Assembly: GCA_016719015.1 (NCBI GenBank)
Contig: JADKAZ010000015.1
Coordinates: 186,001 to 250,000, forward strand
Length of the DNA: 64,000 nt
Direction: 5' to 3'
From: Chitinophagaceae bacterium
GTDB taxonomy: Bacteria; Bacteroidota; Bacteroidia; Chitinophagales; Chitinophagaceae
The notes under the pieces are model-generated. The model did no database searches and was not told the origin of the DNA. It worked only from the letters and a program-made list of their open reading frames with translations. The translations under genes were made by a program, and so were the position numbers. This document shows positions 52,385 to 61,766 of this stretch, in pieces. Within the stretch, counting starts at the first letter, position 1. Each line of letters opens with the position of its first letter.

Positions 52385-53391
52385 TTCAGATTTAAATGGA
52401 GAGTTACTTTATAAAATTGCGGATCTTCGGCAATTAACATCTCATATTTATCGGGGTATAAAAGGCGCAATCTTTTTTTTACGTTTTCAATCCCGATTCC
52501 CAACGATTGTATAGCTTCTTTATTAGAATCAGGGGGAGTATTATTTTCTACGGTAAAAAATAAAGTATTGTCATCAACATTCATCCCAATCTTGATAAAT
52601 CCGTTTCGGGATACCGTATTCAAACCATACTTAAAAGCATTTTCAATAAATGGTAATAATAATAATGGTGGAATAAGCTGACCGTTAACATTCCCTGTTA
52701 TTGTAAAGGTAATCGCAGCATCGGTTTTGCGTAATCTTTCTAACTCGGTATAGTTTTGTATGAGGCTAATTTCTTTTTCCAGTGCTACTTTATCTTCCTT
52801 CCCTTCGGACAACATATATTTCATGATATCTGCCAGCTTTAAAACGGATTCACCACATTTATCCGATTTCTCCAGTATCAATCCATACAGGTTATTAAGC
52901 GTATTGAATAAAAAATGTGGATTTAGCTGTGCCTTAAGAAAATTCAACTCTGCATTTATCTTTTCCAACTCTGCTTTTTTAAGCAGTTCTTTCTGACGAT
53001 AATAGTCTACTGTGATCTGTAGTAAAAAGGCAATGAGCAGGTATCTCATCGCCATGGTGAACTGCCCCCACACCACCGCTTGCCCGGTAAGTTCAGGAGT
53101 CATATAACGTTCAAGAGAGGAGTTCGCTGCTGCCACCAATCCGCATAGAAGTAGAGCTGCTATTGTATATAAAATATATTTCTTTCGCTTGAATAAAATT
53201 GGATACAATACTCCGAGGTTAATATAAACAAGACTGATAATGATCCCCGTTTTACTAAAAACATATATAAAAAAACGGGAAGGGTTTACGGCATACAGCG
53301 GATATACATCGGAGATAAGGGATAGCAGGAAAAAACTCCATAGCAGGTAATGGAAAAGGTATTGAGGATTCAGCCACTTTTGGGGTTGCAT
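52381..53391 (-). CDS. LytS/YehU-type sensor histidine kinase
   Basis: A 336-aa membrane kinase of the His_kinase (PF06580) group. The N-terminal ~130 residues have four helices and no large extracellular domain ('FFLLSLISDVYPLYA', 'YTIAALLLCGLVAAAN'). The phospho-acceptor His is in 'LKAQLNPHFLFNTLNNLYG'. The ATPase has 'PLLLLPFIENAFKYG' (N box) and 'SLGIGIENVKKRLRLLYP' (G box). It is the first gene of the pair and signals to the overlapping LytTR regulator. Its stimulus cannot be inferred. Confidence 0.93.
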   Translation of the reverse strand: MQPQKWLNPQYLFHYLLWSFFLLSLISDVYPLYAVNPSRFFIYVFSKTGIIISLVYINLGVLYPILFKRKKYILYTIAALLLCGLVAAANSSLERYMTPELTGQAVVWGQFTMAMRYLLIAFLLQITVDYYRQKELLKKAELEKINAELNFLKAQLNPHFLFNTLNNLYGLILEKSDKCGESVLKLADIMKYMLSEGKEDKVALEKEISLIQNYTELERLRKTDAAITFTITGNVNGQLIPPLLLLPFIENAFKYGLNTVSRNGFIKIGMNVDDNTLFFTVENNTPPDSNKEAIQSLGIGIENVKKRLRLLYPDKYEMLIAEDPQFYKVTLHLNLK

Positions 53392-53521
53392 ATATCAAAT
53401 GTGGTGAAAATTTATATGCCGGGAATGTATTCGTCGATATAATTTACCGTTGGTCTTATTCTTATAAAGATTCGGAGTGGCCGGCCTTATTTGCCTTTAT
53501 TTTTAATAAAATAATTAAGCC

Positions 53522-55183
53522 ATGAAAAAAATACTCTTACTACTTATCCTTGCCAGCACTATTGGTATAAGGGCATTCCCTCAATCGCCGGCAGACTGGC
53601 AGGCAGATCTGCGGCACTTACAAAAGCTTGTGCATGAGAAATATAGTAATCTGTTTCATACTATTACCGCTACGGAATGGGATAAGGCAGCCAATCAGTT
53701 TTACGATAAAATACCTGCCTTAGATAAAACTGCTACGTTGGCTGGTTTTGTAAAACTGGTTTCTCTTTTTCATATCGGGCATACCCAGGTCAATACGTTT
53801 ATGTTTCACCAGGCAAATCAAAGTAACATTACATTAAACAGGTACCCTTTCCGGCTGTATTGGTTTAGTGATGGTGTATATATAATTGCTGCGGATAAGA
53901 AATATGAACCGGCCGTAGGAGGCAAAGTTATCCGGATCGGTAAAATGAAAACGGAAGATGCTTTGGAGGCTGTCAGACCACTGGTATCCTATGAAAATGA
54001 ACAGGGGTTTAAAAGTAATGCTGTTTTTTTCCTGGCTACAGCGGAATTTTTACAAACGCAGGGAATTGCGGACGGCTCCCTTGAATTACCTGTAGTTATT
54101 AATAAGAACGGGAAAGAAGAAACAGTAATTTTTAAAGCTGGGAGCAATTATAATTTTTCCAATGCCACCGGTATAGAGATCCCCGAAGGATGGGTGGTGG
54201 CTAAAAAGACTTCTGGCCCAATTCCATTATGGCAGAAAGACCCCGGGGCTTTCAGGTACTTCGAGTTCTTACCAGCCAGCAAAACGTTGTATGTGCGGCA
54301 TAGCGTAACACTCAATGATGGGTCTAAAACAATTGCTGACTTCTTTCAACAGGTCTTTGATTTTATAGACCAGAACGATGTGCAAAAACTGGTACTCGAT
54401 GTCCGCACCAATGGTGGTGGTAATAATTACCTGAATAAAAGCATTATTACGAATATAATTGCTTCACGGAAAATTAACCAGCCGGGAAAATTCTTTTGTA
54501 TAATAGGACGCAGAACTTTTTCAGCCGCCCAAAACCTGGTGAATGAACTGGAGAAATATACAGAAGTGATTTTTGCGGGAGAACCTACCAGCGAAAATGT
54601 AAATTTCTATGGAGATACCCGGACTGAAACGTTGCCCAATAGCAAACTGCCCATTAGCCTTAGTTGGATGTGGTGGCAAAATCTTGACCCGAGAGATAAA
54701 CGAACAGCTACTTTTCCCCGCTTGGCAGCAGACCTTAGTTTCGCAGATTACTATAATAACCATGATCCCGTATTGGATGTGGTCATGAATTTTGATCCTG
54801 CAAGAAGCTTATTAAAGGGATTAACAGATTTATTGAGTAAGGGTAAAAAAGAAGAGGCGCTTCGTTTTGCCCGAGACTTCCATAAAGATCCTGTGAACAG
54901 GTATATTACTGACAGGATAGAACCTAATATTAATGCTGAAGGTTACCGCCTCATAGGAATTGGAAAAAATGAAATAGCATCCGGTTTATTGGAAATAAAT
55001 ATTAAAATGTTTCCGGAGTCTGCTAATGCGAATGACAGTTATGCCGAAAGCCTGATGGTGCTGGGAAAAGATGAAGAAGCCATAAAGTATTATGAAATAG
55101 CTATGGCAAAAGATAAGGAAGGCGTTACTGCTGAAAATTCAAAAAAGATGATTGATAAAATAAAAACCAAAAAAGGTTTTTAA
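53522..55183 (+). CDS. S41-family peptidase with C-terminal TPR-like segment, secreted
   Basis: A 553-aa exported protein with a signal peptide (1-19). The S41 core includes 'LVLDVRTNGGGNNYLNKSII', 'GRRTFSAAQNLVNELEKY' with the expected Ser, and 'FAGEPTSENVNFYGD'. The last ~90 residues form a TPR-like pair ('ESANANDSYAESLMVLGKDEEA', 'AIKYYEIAMAKDKEG'). This N-terminal S41 plus TPR layout recurs in Bacteroidota. It is divergent from the LytS/LytTR genes across 130 bp and may be under their control (inference). It ends at a very strong hairpin. Confidence 0.85.
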   Translation: MKKILLLLILASTIGIRAFPQSPADWQADLRHLQKLVHEKYSNLFHTITATEWDKAANQFYDKIPALDKTATLAGFVKLVSLFHIGHTQVNTFMFHQANQSNITLNRYPFRLYWFSDGVYIIAADKKYEPAVGGKVIRIGKMKTEDALEAVRPLVSYENEQGFKSNAVFFLATAEFLQTQGIADGSLELPVVINKNGKEETVIFKAGSNYNFSNATGIEIPEGWVVAKKTSGPIPLWQKDPGAFRYFEFLPASKTLYVRHSVTLNDGSKTIADFFQQVFDFIDQNDVQKLVLDVRTNGGGNNYLNKSIITNIIASRKINQPGKFFCIIGRRTFSAAQNLVNELEKYTEVIFAGEPTSENVNFYGDTRTETLPNSKLPISLSWMWWQNLDPRDKRTATFPRLAADLSFADYYNNHDPVLDVVMNFDPARSLLKGLTDLLSKGKKEEALRFARDFHKDPVNRYITDRIEPNINAEGYRLIGIGKNEIASGLLEINIKMFPESANANDSYAESLMVLGKDEEAIKYYEIAMAKDKEGVTAENSKKMIDKIKTKKGF

Positions 55184-55210
55184 AATTCCAGAGGTTACAC
55201 AATATTTGTA

Positions 55211-55257
55211 ATAAACAGGAAAGCGGCTATTAGCCGCTTTCCTGTTTATTCTTTTTT
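55211..55257. terminator. Bidirectional terminator with 19-bp perfect stem
   Basis: ATAAACAGGAAAGCGGCTA pairs perfectly with its complement around a minimal loop. The plus strand continues TTCTTTTTT. It serves the S41 gene and possibly nfu on the other strand. Confidence 0.88.
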
Positions 55258-55279
55258 AATTTTCTGAATCGTAGTTGTA

Positions 55280-55876
55280 TTACTCCGCTTCCGCCACCAC
55301 TTCCTTCACTTCAGGAATCATCCGTTTCATCATTCCTTCAATACCTGCTTTTAATGTTATCATGGATGAAGGGCATCCGCTGCAACTTCCCTGCATAGCG
55401 AGGTTTACTGTACCCGCCTCATAACTTTTAAATTGAATAGCACCACCATCCATTTCTACCGCCGGACGAACATAATTATCTAATAATTCTTTGATACGCT
55501 TTACAACATCATCATCGTCAGCAGAAACTTCATTGCTGCTGGTTTGTTTTACAGTGGCTAATTCTTCTTCATTCACCACAACTTTTCCTTCTTCCAGGTA
55601 GTCTTTTAAAAACTGACGGACAGAAGGAATTACATCCTGCCAATCTGTTTCAGTCGTCCTTGTCAGGGTTACAAAATTGCTGGCGATGAAAACAGCCTTG
55701 ATAAAAGGAAAGCCAAACAATTCTGTGGCCAGGGGAGACGGTTTTGCACTTTCTGCATCCGGAAAATCGATACTCTTGCCGGGATATAAAAGTTTGTTTG
55801 CTACAAACTTCATGGTCTCCGGGTTGGGAGTCATTTCGGTATAAATGCTGATAACGGGATTGCCTGTTTTAATCAT
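55280..55876 (-). CDS. nfuA: Nfu-type iron-sulfur cluster carrier
   Basis: A 198-aa Fe-S cluster scaffold/carrier. It has the N-terminal Nfu_N domain ('YTEMTPNPETMKFVANKLL', 'FPFIKAVFIASNFVTLTR') and the C-terminal NifU-like domain with the cluster-binding CxxC ('GSCSGCPSSMITLKAGIE', preceded by 'VRPAVEMDGGAIQF'). It delivers clusters to apo-proteins such as the xanthine dehydrogenase encoded in this window. Single gene; about 190 bp separate it from the methyltransferase gene upstream, with no gene seen in between. Confidence 0.93.
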   Translation of the reverse strand: MIKTGNPVISIYTEMTPNPETMKFVANKLLYPGKSIDFPDAESAKPSPLATELFGFPFIKAVFIASNFVTLTRTTETDWQDVIPSVRQFLKDYLEEGKVVVNEEELATVKQTSSNEVSADDDDVVKRIKELLDNYVRPAVEMDGGAIQFKSYEAGTVNLAMQGSCSGCPSSMITLKAGIEGMMKRMIPEVKEVVAEAE

Positions 55877-56064
55877 TGCTCACTAATTTTAATTCCGCTT
55901 TTGCCAAGGGCAACAGCGGAGTACAAAAATAACAAGAAAAGACGGCCATTGTTTACGAAGGAGGGAACGATTAGTAAGTCAGGAACCCGGGAGTCAGACG
56001 CAAGACATTGGCTTTAAGCGAAATATTCTTTCTGACTTCCGCACTTTTGGTCTTCTTTTTCCCG

Positions 56065-56787
56065 CTATTCTTTAAATTTTCCTGTCTTTTTGAGGTACCG
56101 GATAAGTATGTAGATGAGTACCAGCACTCCCAGCACAACGCCTATTAAAAGGTTGCGAAAATTTTTATCATACCCTGTTAGTTCAGGATAGTTTAAAAGG
56201 AGCAGCAACGTAATACCGATCAGCCAGATGAACTGGGTGGTATGCTCTTTGAGTATCCATCTCTTCCAATTAAAATGCATACTGCCAAACGTTTTTCCAA
56301 TTCCTTTCAGGTTTGGAAACCAGCGATTTACTTTTTTGCAGTATGCAGAAAAGCCCGGTCCGAATTTTCCCCGGAGAAAATTTTCTTCCGCCAATACAAT
56401 TGCCTGGTAAATGAACAAAAATATTGGGATAACGATAGCCACATAAACTAATGAATTGGCTAGAATACCAACACCCAGCAGCATCAGGATATTTCCGACA
56501 TACAATGGATTGCGGCAATGATTAAAAATTCCTTCTGTCACCAATCCTTCTGCATAGGGCTTCCCTTCTTTACCACCCCGAACAATATAAGCAAGGCCAA
56601 TCGTTAATCCACGGATCAGCTGCCCGAGGCAGGTAATGAACAGGCCAATACTGATCGGCCAGATATAATAACAAGCACCAAATTGTTTTGGAGAAAATAA
56701 TGGCCAGGAGGGGATGAATAAAGCTCCGTAAAAAAGAATAAAAATCCAGTTCCTGTATTTAAAAAAGAAATTGCCGATACTAACCAT
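56065..56787 (-). CDS. ICMT/PEMT-like membrane methyltransferase
   Basis: A 240-aa membrane protein with five to six helices and the C-terminal isoprenylcysteine carboxyl methyltransferase-like signature: 'FNHCRNPLYVGNILMLLGVG', 'AEENFLRGKFGPGFSAYCKKV' and 'RWFP'. It probably methylates a lipid or small molecule using SAM. Its start is 3 bp after the cmoA stop, so the two are co-transcribed; whether they share a pathway is unknown. Confidence 0.82.
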   Translation of the reverse strand: MVSIGNFFFKYRNWIFILFYGALFIPSWPLFSPKQFGACYYIWPISIGLFITCLGQLIRGLTIGLAYIVRGGKEGKPYAEGLVTEGIFNHCRNPLYVGNILMLLGVGILANSLVYVAIVIPIFLFIYQAIVLAEENFLRGKFGPGFSAYCKKVNRWFPNLKGIGKTFGSMHFNWKRWILKEHTTQFIWLIGITLLLLLNYPELTGYDKNFRNLLIGVVLGVLVLIYILIRYLKKTGKFKE

Positions 56788-56790
56788 TGC

Positions 56791-57519
56791 CTATTTTTTT
56801 ATTGCTATCAAACCGGCAAAATTATACCACTTAAAGAACACTTCGCAGTGAGCAAAACCTTTATCACGGAGCAGGGTGATGTTTTCGCTGAGCTTATAGG
56901 GTACCAGCACATTTTCCAATGCTTCTCTCTTTTGTGAAATTTCCATTTCGCTATAACTGTTACGGCGTTTATAGTTATAATAATAATTTATAAAATCCCT
57001 GTTGAAATTACTTTCTTCGGCCAAAATCTTTTCTACCAGTATTAAAACGCCACCGGGATTCAAACCATCATAAATATTTTTCAATACCTGTTCCCGGTAG
57101 ATGGGACGAACAAACTGAAGTGTAAGACAAAGAACAACAACGGAAGCATTTTTAATTTTTATCCCCTGTCCCAGGTCGGTACAACGCAATTCGTAGCTAC
57201 GGGAAAAACCGATTTCCATCAGCTTGGATTTGCACTTATCAAGCATCTCCTGCGAGTCATCCACCCCGATAAACTTAATATTTTGGTTGACCATGGTATC
57301 CATACCAATCATAGTGGTACCGGTAGAGCAACCAAGATCATAGACATCACTGCCTTCTTTGGCATGATCTGCTGCCAGTTCGGCCATCATCCGCTGTATT
57401 TCTCCATAGAAGGGAACAGAACGGTTGACCATATCGTCAAACACCTTCGCCACATTTTCGCCAAACTTAAAATCGCTTGCCTTTTCTATTTCATCTCTGA
57501 AAACTTCATCTTTGCCCAT
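56791..57519 (-). CDS. cmoA: Carboxy-SAM synthase-like methyltransferase
   Basis: CmoA converts SAM and prephenate to carboxy-SAM, used by CmoB to make 5-oxyacetyluridine in tRNA wobble positions. The 242-aa protein has 'FDDMVNRSVPFYGEIQRMM', the SAM-binding 'VYDLGCSTGTTMIGM', 'FIGVDDSQEML', 'VVLCLTLQFVRP' and 'YNYKRRNSYSEMEI', all close to CmoA. ATG 57519 is chosen over ATG 57549 because a TACTTTG box at 57537-57543 lies between them. No cmoB is seen in the window. Confidence 0.87.
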   Translation of the reverse strand: MGKDEVFRDEIEKASDFKFGENVAKVFDDMVNRSVPFYGEIQRMMAELAADHAKEGSDVYDLGCSTGTTMIGMDTMVNQNIKFIGVDDSQEMLDKCKSKLMEIGFSRSYELRCTDLGQGIKIKNASVVVLCLTLQFVRPIYREQVLKNIYDGLNPGGVLILVEKILAEESNFNRDFINYYYNYKRRNSYSEMEISQKREALENVLVPYKLSENITLLRDKGFAHCEVFFKWYNFAGLIAIKK

Positions 57520-57536
57520 AATATTATTTAAGGCCA

Positions 57537-57543
57537 CAAAGTA
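57537..57543 (-). promoter_or_regulatory. -7-like box TACTTTG of cmoA
   Basis: It lies 17 bp before ATG 57519 and downstream of ATG 57549, which supports the shorter CmoA. Confidence 0.35.
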
Positions 57544-57595
57544 AAGCATTTTAAAATTTAGTGAACCGGGAGCTGTTCACCTGCGTATTACAAGT

Positions 57596-57949
57596 ATGAA
57601 AAAGATCTATCATCTTGGTAACTGTACTACCTGCCAGTCTATTATTAAAGAAACGGCTATAGACAAGAAGGGATTTCAGCTGCAGGATATCAAGTTCGAA
57701 AAAATAACCCCTGCACAGTTAGATGAAATGAAGAAAATGGCCGGCAGCTACGAAGCTCTATTTAGCAGAAGGGCAATGAAGTATAAGTCGCTTGGATTAA
57801 AAGACAAGCAACTGGAAGAGAAAGATTATCGCCGGCTCATACTCGATGAATACACATTTCTTAAACGACCCGTTGTTATAATTAATGATAAAATATTTGT
57901 TGGTAGTGAGAAGAAAACGGTGGAGGCGCTGAAACAGGCACTTAAATAA
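57596..57949 (+). CDS. ArsC/Spx-family thioredoxin-fold protein
   Basis: A 117-aa protein with a CxxC near the N-terminus ('GNCTTCQSIIKE'), 'FSRRAMKYKSLGL' and 'FLKRPVVIINDKIFVG', typical of the ArsC/Spx/YffB family. Classical ArsC has a single active-site Cys and Spx has CxxC, so this resembles the Spx/MgsR-like or YffB-type branch, perhaps a thiol-redox enzyme rather than an arsenate reductase. There are no ars genes nearby. The 3' end overlaps the convergent transporter gene by 8 bp. Confidence 0.83.
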   Translation: MKKIYHLGNCTTCQSIIKETAIDKKGFQLQDIKFEKITPAQLDEMKKMAGSYEALFSRRAMKYKSLGLKDKQLEEKDYRRLILDEYTFLKRPVVIINDKIFVGSEKKTVEALKQALK

Positions 57950-59612
57950 GCAATAGGATTAATAATTGTGCTGCCACAATTCGTAGAATCATAGTAAGCG
58001 GATACACGGTGGCATAAGTAACCGAAGGTATATCGCTTCCGGTAAGCCTGGTCGCAAAGGCCAATGCAGGTGGGTCGGTGGAAGCACCTGCCAATAATCC
58101 ACAAATTTCAAAATACGTTTTCCTGAAATATTTGCGGGCAATAAATCCAACCAATAGTAAGGGAACAACGGTGATTATAACGCCCATACCAATCCAGGTC
58201 CAGCCACTGCCATTTTCAAACGCAACGGATAAATTTTTACCACTACTCAGTCCCACACTGGCTAAAAATAAACTGATACCAAGTTCCCGTATCATCAGGT
58301 TGGCACTGTTGGTGGTATAATTATTCAGGTATAAAAGGTTACCAAAACGGCTTAATGTTAATGCAATAATCAAGGGACCTCCTGCCATACCAATTTTTAC
58401 CGGTACCGGCATATTGGGAAAATAAAATGGGATGCTGCCCAGGATAACTCCCAGTACGATCCCCATAAAGATGGGGGCCAGGTCAGGAGCTTCTAATTTT
58501 TTTAATGAATTACCTACTGCTTTTGTTGCTAACTGTACTCCTTCTTTTGTTCCAACTACTTTTATTGTATCACCCAGTTGCAGGAAAATATCACCATGGG
58601 GGACTATTTCAATACCTGCACGGCTCAGCCGGGTCAATGTAAAATCATGCTGGTGCAATTCAGGAATATCGCCTAATCGTTTATGCGTAATGGCTGTCCG
58701 TGTTACCACAATATTTGTTGAAATCAAATCACTCTCTTTGGCAGTTTTTAAGTTGATACTGCTTTGCGGCCCTATTAAAAGTTTAAGTTGTTCCACTTCC
58801 TGTTTAGAGGCAACAATCAGTAACACATCATTTGCTGAAAGAATAATATCGGGAGTAGGAGTAATGATTTCTCCGTTATGATACATTCTTGATACGACTA
58901 CATGCTCTTTCAATAAACCGAACAATGTCCGGAGCGGTTGTCCAACTAATTGTTTGTTTTCTAAATTCAGGTGAACGGAAACCGGGCGGTTGGCCCGCAA
59001 CACTCCCAGTTTGCGGTGCAGCTCCTGCTCTTTATCTATTTGAACATGGAATATTTTTTTTAATACTAATAAAGAACCAATAATGCCAAACACCCCTAAC
59101 GGATAGGTGACAGCATAGGCCAGGGTGATCAATGATTTGTCCGACATTGTAGATTGTAAATCATTGGCAGTGGCCTGTGCAGCGGCCAGCCCCGGAGTAT
59201 TGGTAACAGCACCACTCATTACGCCTGTCATGACTGAAATGCTGTTGCCGCTAACGGAATAAAGAATAAGAGTGATAATAACACCTGTTGCAACAATAGC
59301 GAGGGCAAGCAAATTATTGGTTATTGCATTTTTTTTCAGGGAGGCCCAGAAACCAGGACCTACCTGCAAACCGATGGAGTAAACAAATAAGATAAGGCCA
59401 AACTCTTTTATAAAATGTTCGGTATTTAGATCAATCTCTACGCCGAGATAAGAAAAAATGAGGCCGGTAAATAAAACCCAGGTGATGCCCAATGATATGC
59501 CGCCAATCTTAATACGACCCAACCAGATGCCGATGGCAATCACCAGTCCATAGATGATGACTGATTGTGCAATAGAGGCTTTTGTAAAAAGATCATAGAA
59601 CCATTCCGGCAT
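57942..59612 (-). CDS. AspT/YidE-type membrane transporter with two RCK_C domains
   Basis: A 556-aa protein of the aspartate:alanine exchanger superfamily. It has two repeated membrane halves (residues ~1-180 and ~370-556, each about five helices, with 'FVYSIGLQVGPGFW' and 'LFLASVGLSSGKNL' as the matching conserved segments; 'MSGAVTNTPGLAAAQ' and 'LLAGASTDPPALAFA' are the paired loops). Between them lie two RCK_C/TrkA_C domains ('DVLLIVASKQEVEQL', 'GDTIKVVGTKEGV'), which bind small regulatory ligands. Substrate unknown. Overlaps the ArsC/Spx-like gene convergently. Confidence 0.92.
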   Translation of the reverse strand: MPEWFYDLFTKASIAQSVIIYGLVIAIGIWLGRIKIGGISLGITWVLFTGLIFSYLGVEIDLNTEHFIKEFGLILFVYSIGLQVGPGFWASLKKNAITNNLLALAIVATGVIITLILYSVSGNSISVMTGVMSGAVTNTPGLAAAQATANDLQSTMSDKSLITLAYAVTYPLGVFGIIGSLLVLKKIFHVQIDKEQELHRKLGVLRANRPVSVHLNLENKQLVGQPLRTLFGLLKEHVVVSRMYHNGEIITPTPDIILSANDVLLIVASKQEVEQLKLLIGPQSSINLKTAKESDLISTNIVVTRTAITHKRLGDIPELHQHDFTLTRLSRAGIEIVPHGDIFLQLGDTIKVVGTKEGVQLATKAVGNSLKKLEAPDLAPIFMGIVLGVILGSIPFYFPNMPVPVKIGMAGGPLIIALTLSRFGNLLYLNNYTTNSANLMIRELGISLFLASVGLSSGKNLSVAFENGSGWTWIGMGVIITVVPLLLVGFIARKYFRKTYFEICGLLAGASTDPPALAFATRLTGSDIPSVTYATVYPLTMILRIVAAQLLILLLI

Positions 59613-59653
59613 AATAAGTATTCAATACAATGTACATCATTCATCATAAACAG

Positions 59654-59676
59654 GCAGCAGACAATTTTCCTGCTGC
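59654..59676 (-). terminator. Weak hairpin downstream of pckG
   Basis: GCAGCAG/CTGCTGC stem with a 9-nt loop; the minus strand continues CTGTTTATG, a poor T-run. It lies 45 bp past the pckG stop. Confidence 0.4.
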
Positions 59677-59720
59677 ACTGGTTATGATTTTTAAAAGGGG
59701 CAAGCAAGTGATCGCAGAGG

Positions 59721-61580
59721 TCAGCTTCTCTCCGGTTCTAATCCCCAATGTTCGGGAGAACGCCATAAAGCAGAGAGGAGTAATTCCCGCATAAAGAAAA
59801 ATTCTTTAGGCAGTTTATCGTACATACGTTCAAACAATTCTTCGTGTGATAATAATTCCTGTTTACCGGGTTCACGGTCCACCGTCATAATTTTTGCAAA
59901 GTCTTCTTTGGTAAAACTTTCCAGGCCCGTCCAATCCATATCCTCGTATCGTGGCATCCAGCCGATAGGGCTTTCTACAGAGGATGCTTTACCCCGGATA
60001 CGTTCCACTATCCATTTTAATACACGGATGTTTTCTCCAAAACCAGGCCACAAAAATTTGCCATTTTCATCTTTGCGGAACCAGTTGACACCAAAAATTC
60101 TTGGTGCATTCGGGAGGTCACGGCCAAACTGCAGCCAGTGATTTACATAGTCACCAATATGATAACCCATAAAGGGCAGCATGGCAAACGGGTCACGGCG
60201 AACCTTACCCGTTTCACCAAAAGCAGCCGCTGTTGTTTCACTACCCATGGTGGTGGCGAGGTATACACCAAAGTTCCAGTTGAAAGATTGATATACTAGC
60301 GGAATACCTGTACTTCTCCTGCCGCCAAAAATGAATCCTGCAATAGGCACACCATTGGGATTATCCCAATCGCTGTCTATAGCCGGGTTTTGGTAAGCCG
60401 GTGCTGTAAATCTTGAATTAGCATGTGCAGCAGGTTTACCACTTTTCGGATCCCAGGGTTTGCCATGCCAGTCGATCAATCCCTCTGGCGGTTCTTTGGT
60501 TAATCCTTCCCACCAGATATCTTTATCGGGTGTGATAGCCACATTGGTAAAAATAGTATTGGCCTTAATGCTTTCCATGGCGTTAGGATTGGTATGGTAA
60601 TTAGTACCGGGAGCCACACCAAAATAGCCGGCTTCAGGATTGATGGCATACAAACTGCCATCTTCTCCTTTATGTATCCAGGCAATATCATCACCCACGG
60701 TGGTTACTTTCCACCCTTCAAATTCTTTGGGTGGTATCAGCATGGCAAAATTTGTTTTACCACAGGCACTGGGAAATGCAGCTGCTACATAGGTCTTTTG
60801 TTTATCGGGAGATTCCACACCCATGATAAGCATATGCTCTGCCAGCCAGCCTTCTTCTCTTCCCATGGTAGATGCAATGCGAAGGGCAAAACATTTTTTA
60901 CCCATCAATGCATTACCACCGTATCCGCTTCCGTAGGAAACGATAGATCTTTCTTCGGGAAAATGAGATATATATTTAACGTCAGGATTGCAGGGCCATT
61001 TTTTATCCTGCTCACCGGTCTGCAACGGGGCACCGATAGAGTGAAGACATTTTACATACTCCTTTGTTTTTAAAAAGGGCAATACATCCTTTCCCATCCG
61101 GGTCATAATCCGGGTATTCACCACTACATATTCGGAATCGGTTATCTGCACGCCATACCTGGAGAGGGAAGAGCCGAGAGGTCCCATACAAAAAGGAATT
61201 ACATATAATGTGCGGCCCTTCATACAACCCTTCATTAATCCTTCCAGGATCTTTTTCATTTCGATGGGGTCCATCCAATTGTTGGTAGGTCCGGCATTTT
61301 CTTTGCGCAAACTGCAGATAAATGTTTTGTCTTCTACCCGGGCCACATCACTGGGGTCGCTGAAACAGGCGAAACTATTCGGTCTTTTTTCAGGATTTAA
61401 TGGAATAAAAGTTCCTTTATCAACGAGCAGTTTGCACAGCCGGTCATATTCTTCTTTTGAGCCATCGCACCAATGAACAAAGTCTGCTTCACAAAACCGG
61501 GAAACATTATTTACCCATGTTTTCAGTTCTTCCCGTGCAGGAGCTGTTTCCATGGTAAAAAAGTTGGATGGTTGAGTCAT
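59721..61580 (-). CDS. pckG: Phosphoenolpyruvate carboxykinase (GTP)
   Basis: Interconverts oxaloacetate and phosphoenolpyruvate using GTP, the gluconeogenic entry point. The 619-aa length is normal. Motifs: the P-loop-like 'FPSACGKTNFAMLIPP', 'TVGDDIAWI', 'YGGNALMGKKCFALRIAS' and 'NVAITPDKDIWWEG'; the mobile-lid and guanine-binding regions follow ('FNWNFGVYLATTMGSE', 'FGVNWFRKDENG'). Single gene with about 185 bp of AT-rich upstream sequence, where I could not fix a promoter. Confidence 0.96.
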   Translation of the reverse strand: MTQPSNFFTMETAPAREELKTWVNNVSRFCEADFVHWCDGSKEEYDRLCKLLVDKGTFIPLNPEKRPNSFACFSDPSDVARVEDKTFICSLRKENAGPTNNWMDPIEMKKILEGLMKGCMKGRTLYVIPFCMGPLGSSLSRYGVQITDSEYVVVNTRIMTRMGKDVLPFLKTKEYVKCLHSIGAPLQTGEQDKKWPCNPDVKYISHFPEERSIVSYGSGYGGNALMGKKCFALRIASTMGREEGWLAEHMLIMGVESPDKQKTYVAAAFPSACGKTNFAMLIPPKEFEGWKVTTVGDDIAWIHKGEDGSLYAINPEAGYFGVAPGTNYHTNPNAMESIKANTIFTNVAITPDKDIWWEGLTKEPPEGLIDWHGKPWDPKSGKPAAHANSRFTAPAYQNPAIDSDWDNPNGVPIAGFIFGGRRSTGIPLVYQSFNWNFGVYLATTMGSETTAAAFGETGKVRRDPFAMLPFMGYHIGDYVNHWLQFGRDLPNAPRIFGVNWFRKDENGKFLWPGFGENIRVLKWIVERIRGKASSVESPIGWMPRYEDMDWTGLESFTKEDFAKIMTVDREPGKQELLSHEELFERMYDKLPKEFFFMRELLLSALWRSPEHWGLEPERS

Positions 61581-61766
61581 AGTTCTATAATTTAAAACGG
61601 GAATTTAAAAAAAGGCAGGCAATCGCAATGCTGAAACGAAGAATTTATTTCAGCGATGTAAAAATGGTAAACTATTCTGCTGTCATTACTGCTATATATC
61701 ATAACGTAATATGATGTTTATTAGTTAGGGCCATTAATTTTTTTAAAACAAAAAACGATAAATAGA

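Noticed and set aside
57596..57949. Arsenate reductase in an ars operon
   Set aside because: No arsR, arsB or acr3 nearby, and the CxxC motif fits the Spx/YffB side of the family better.
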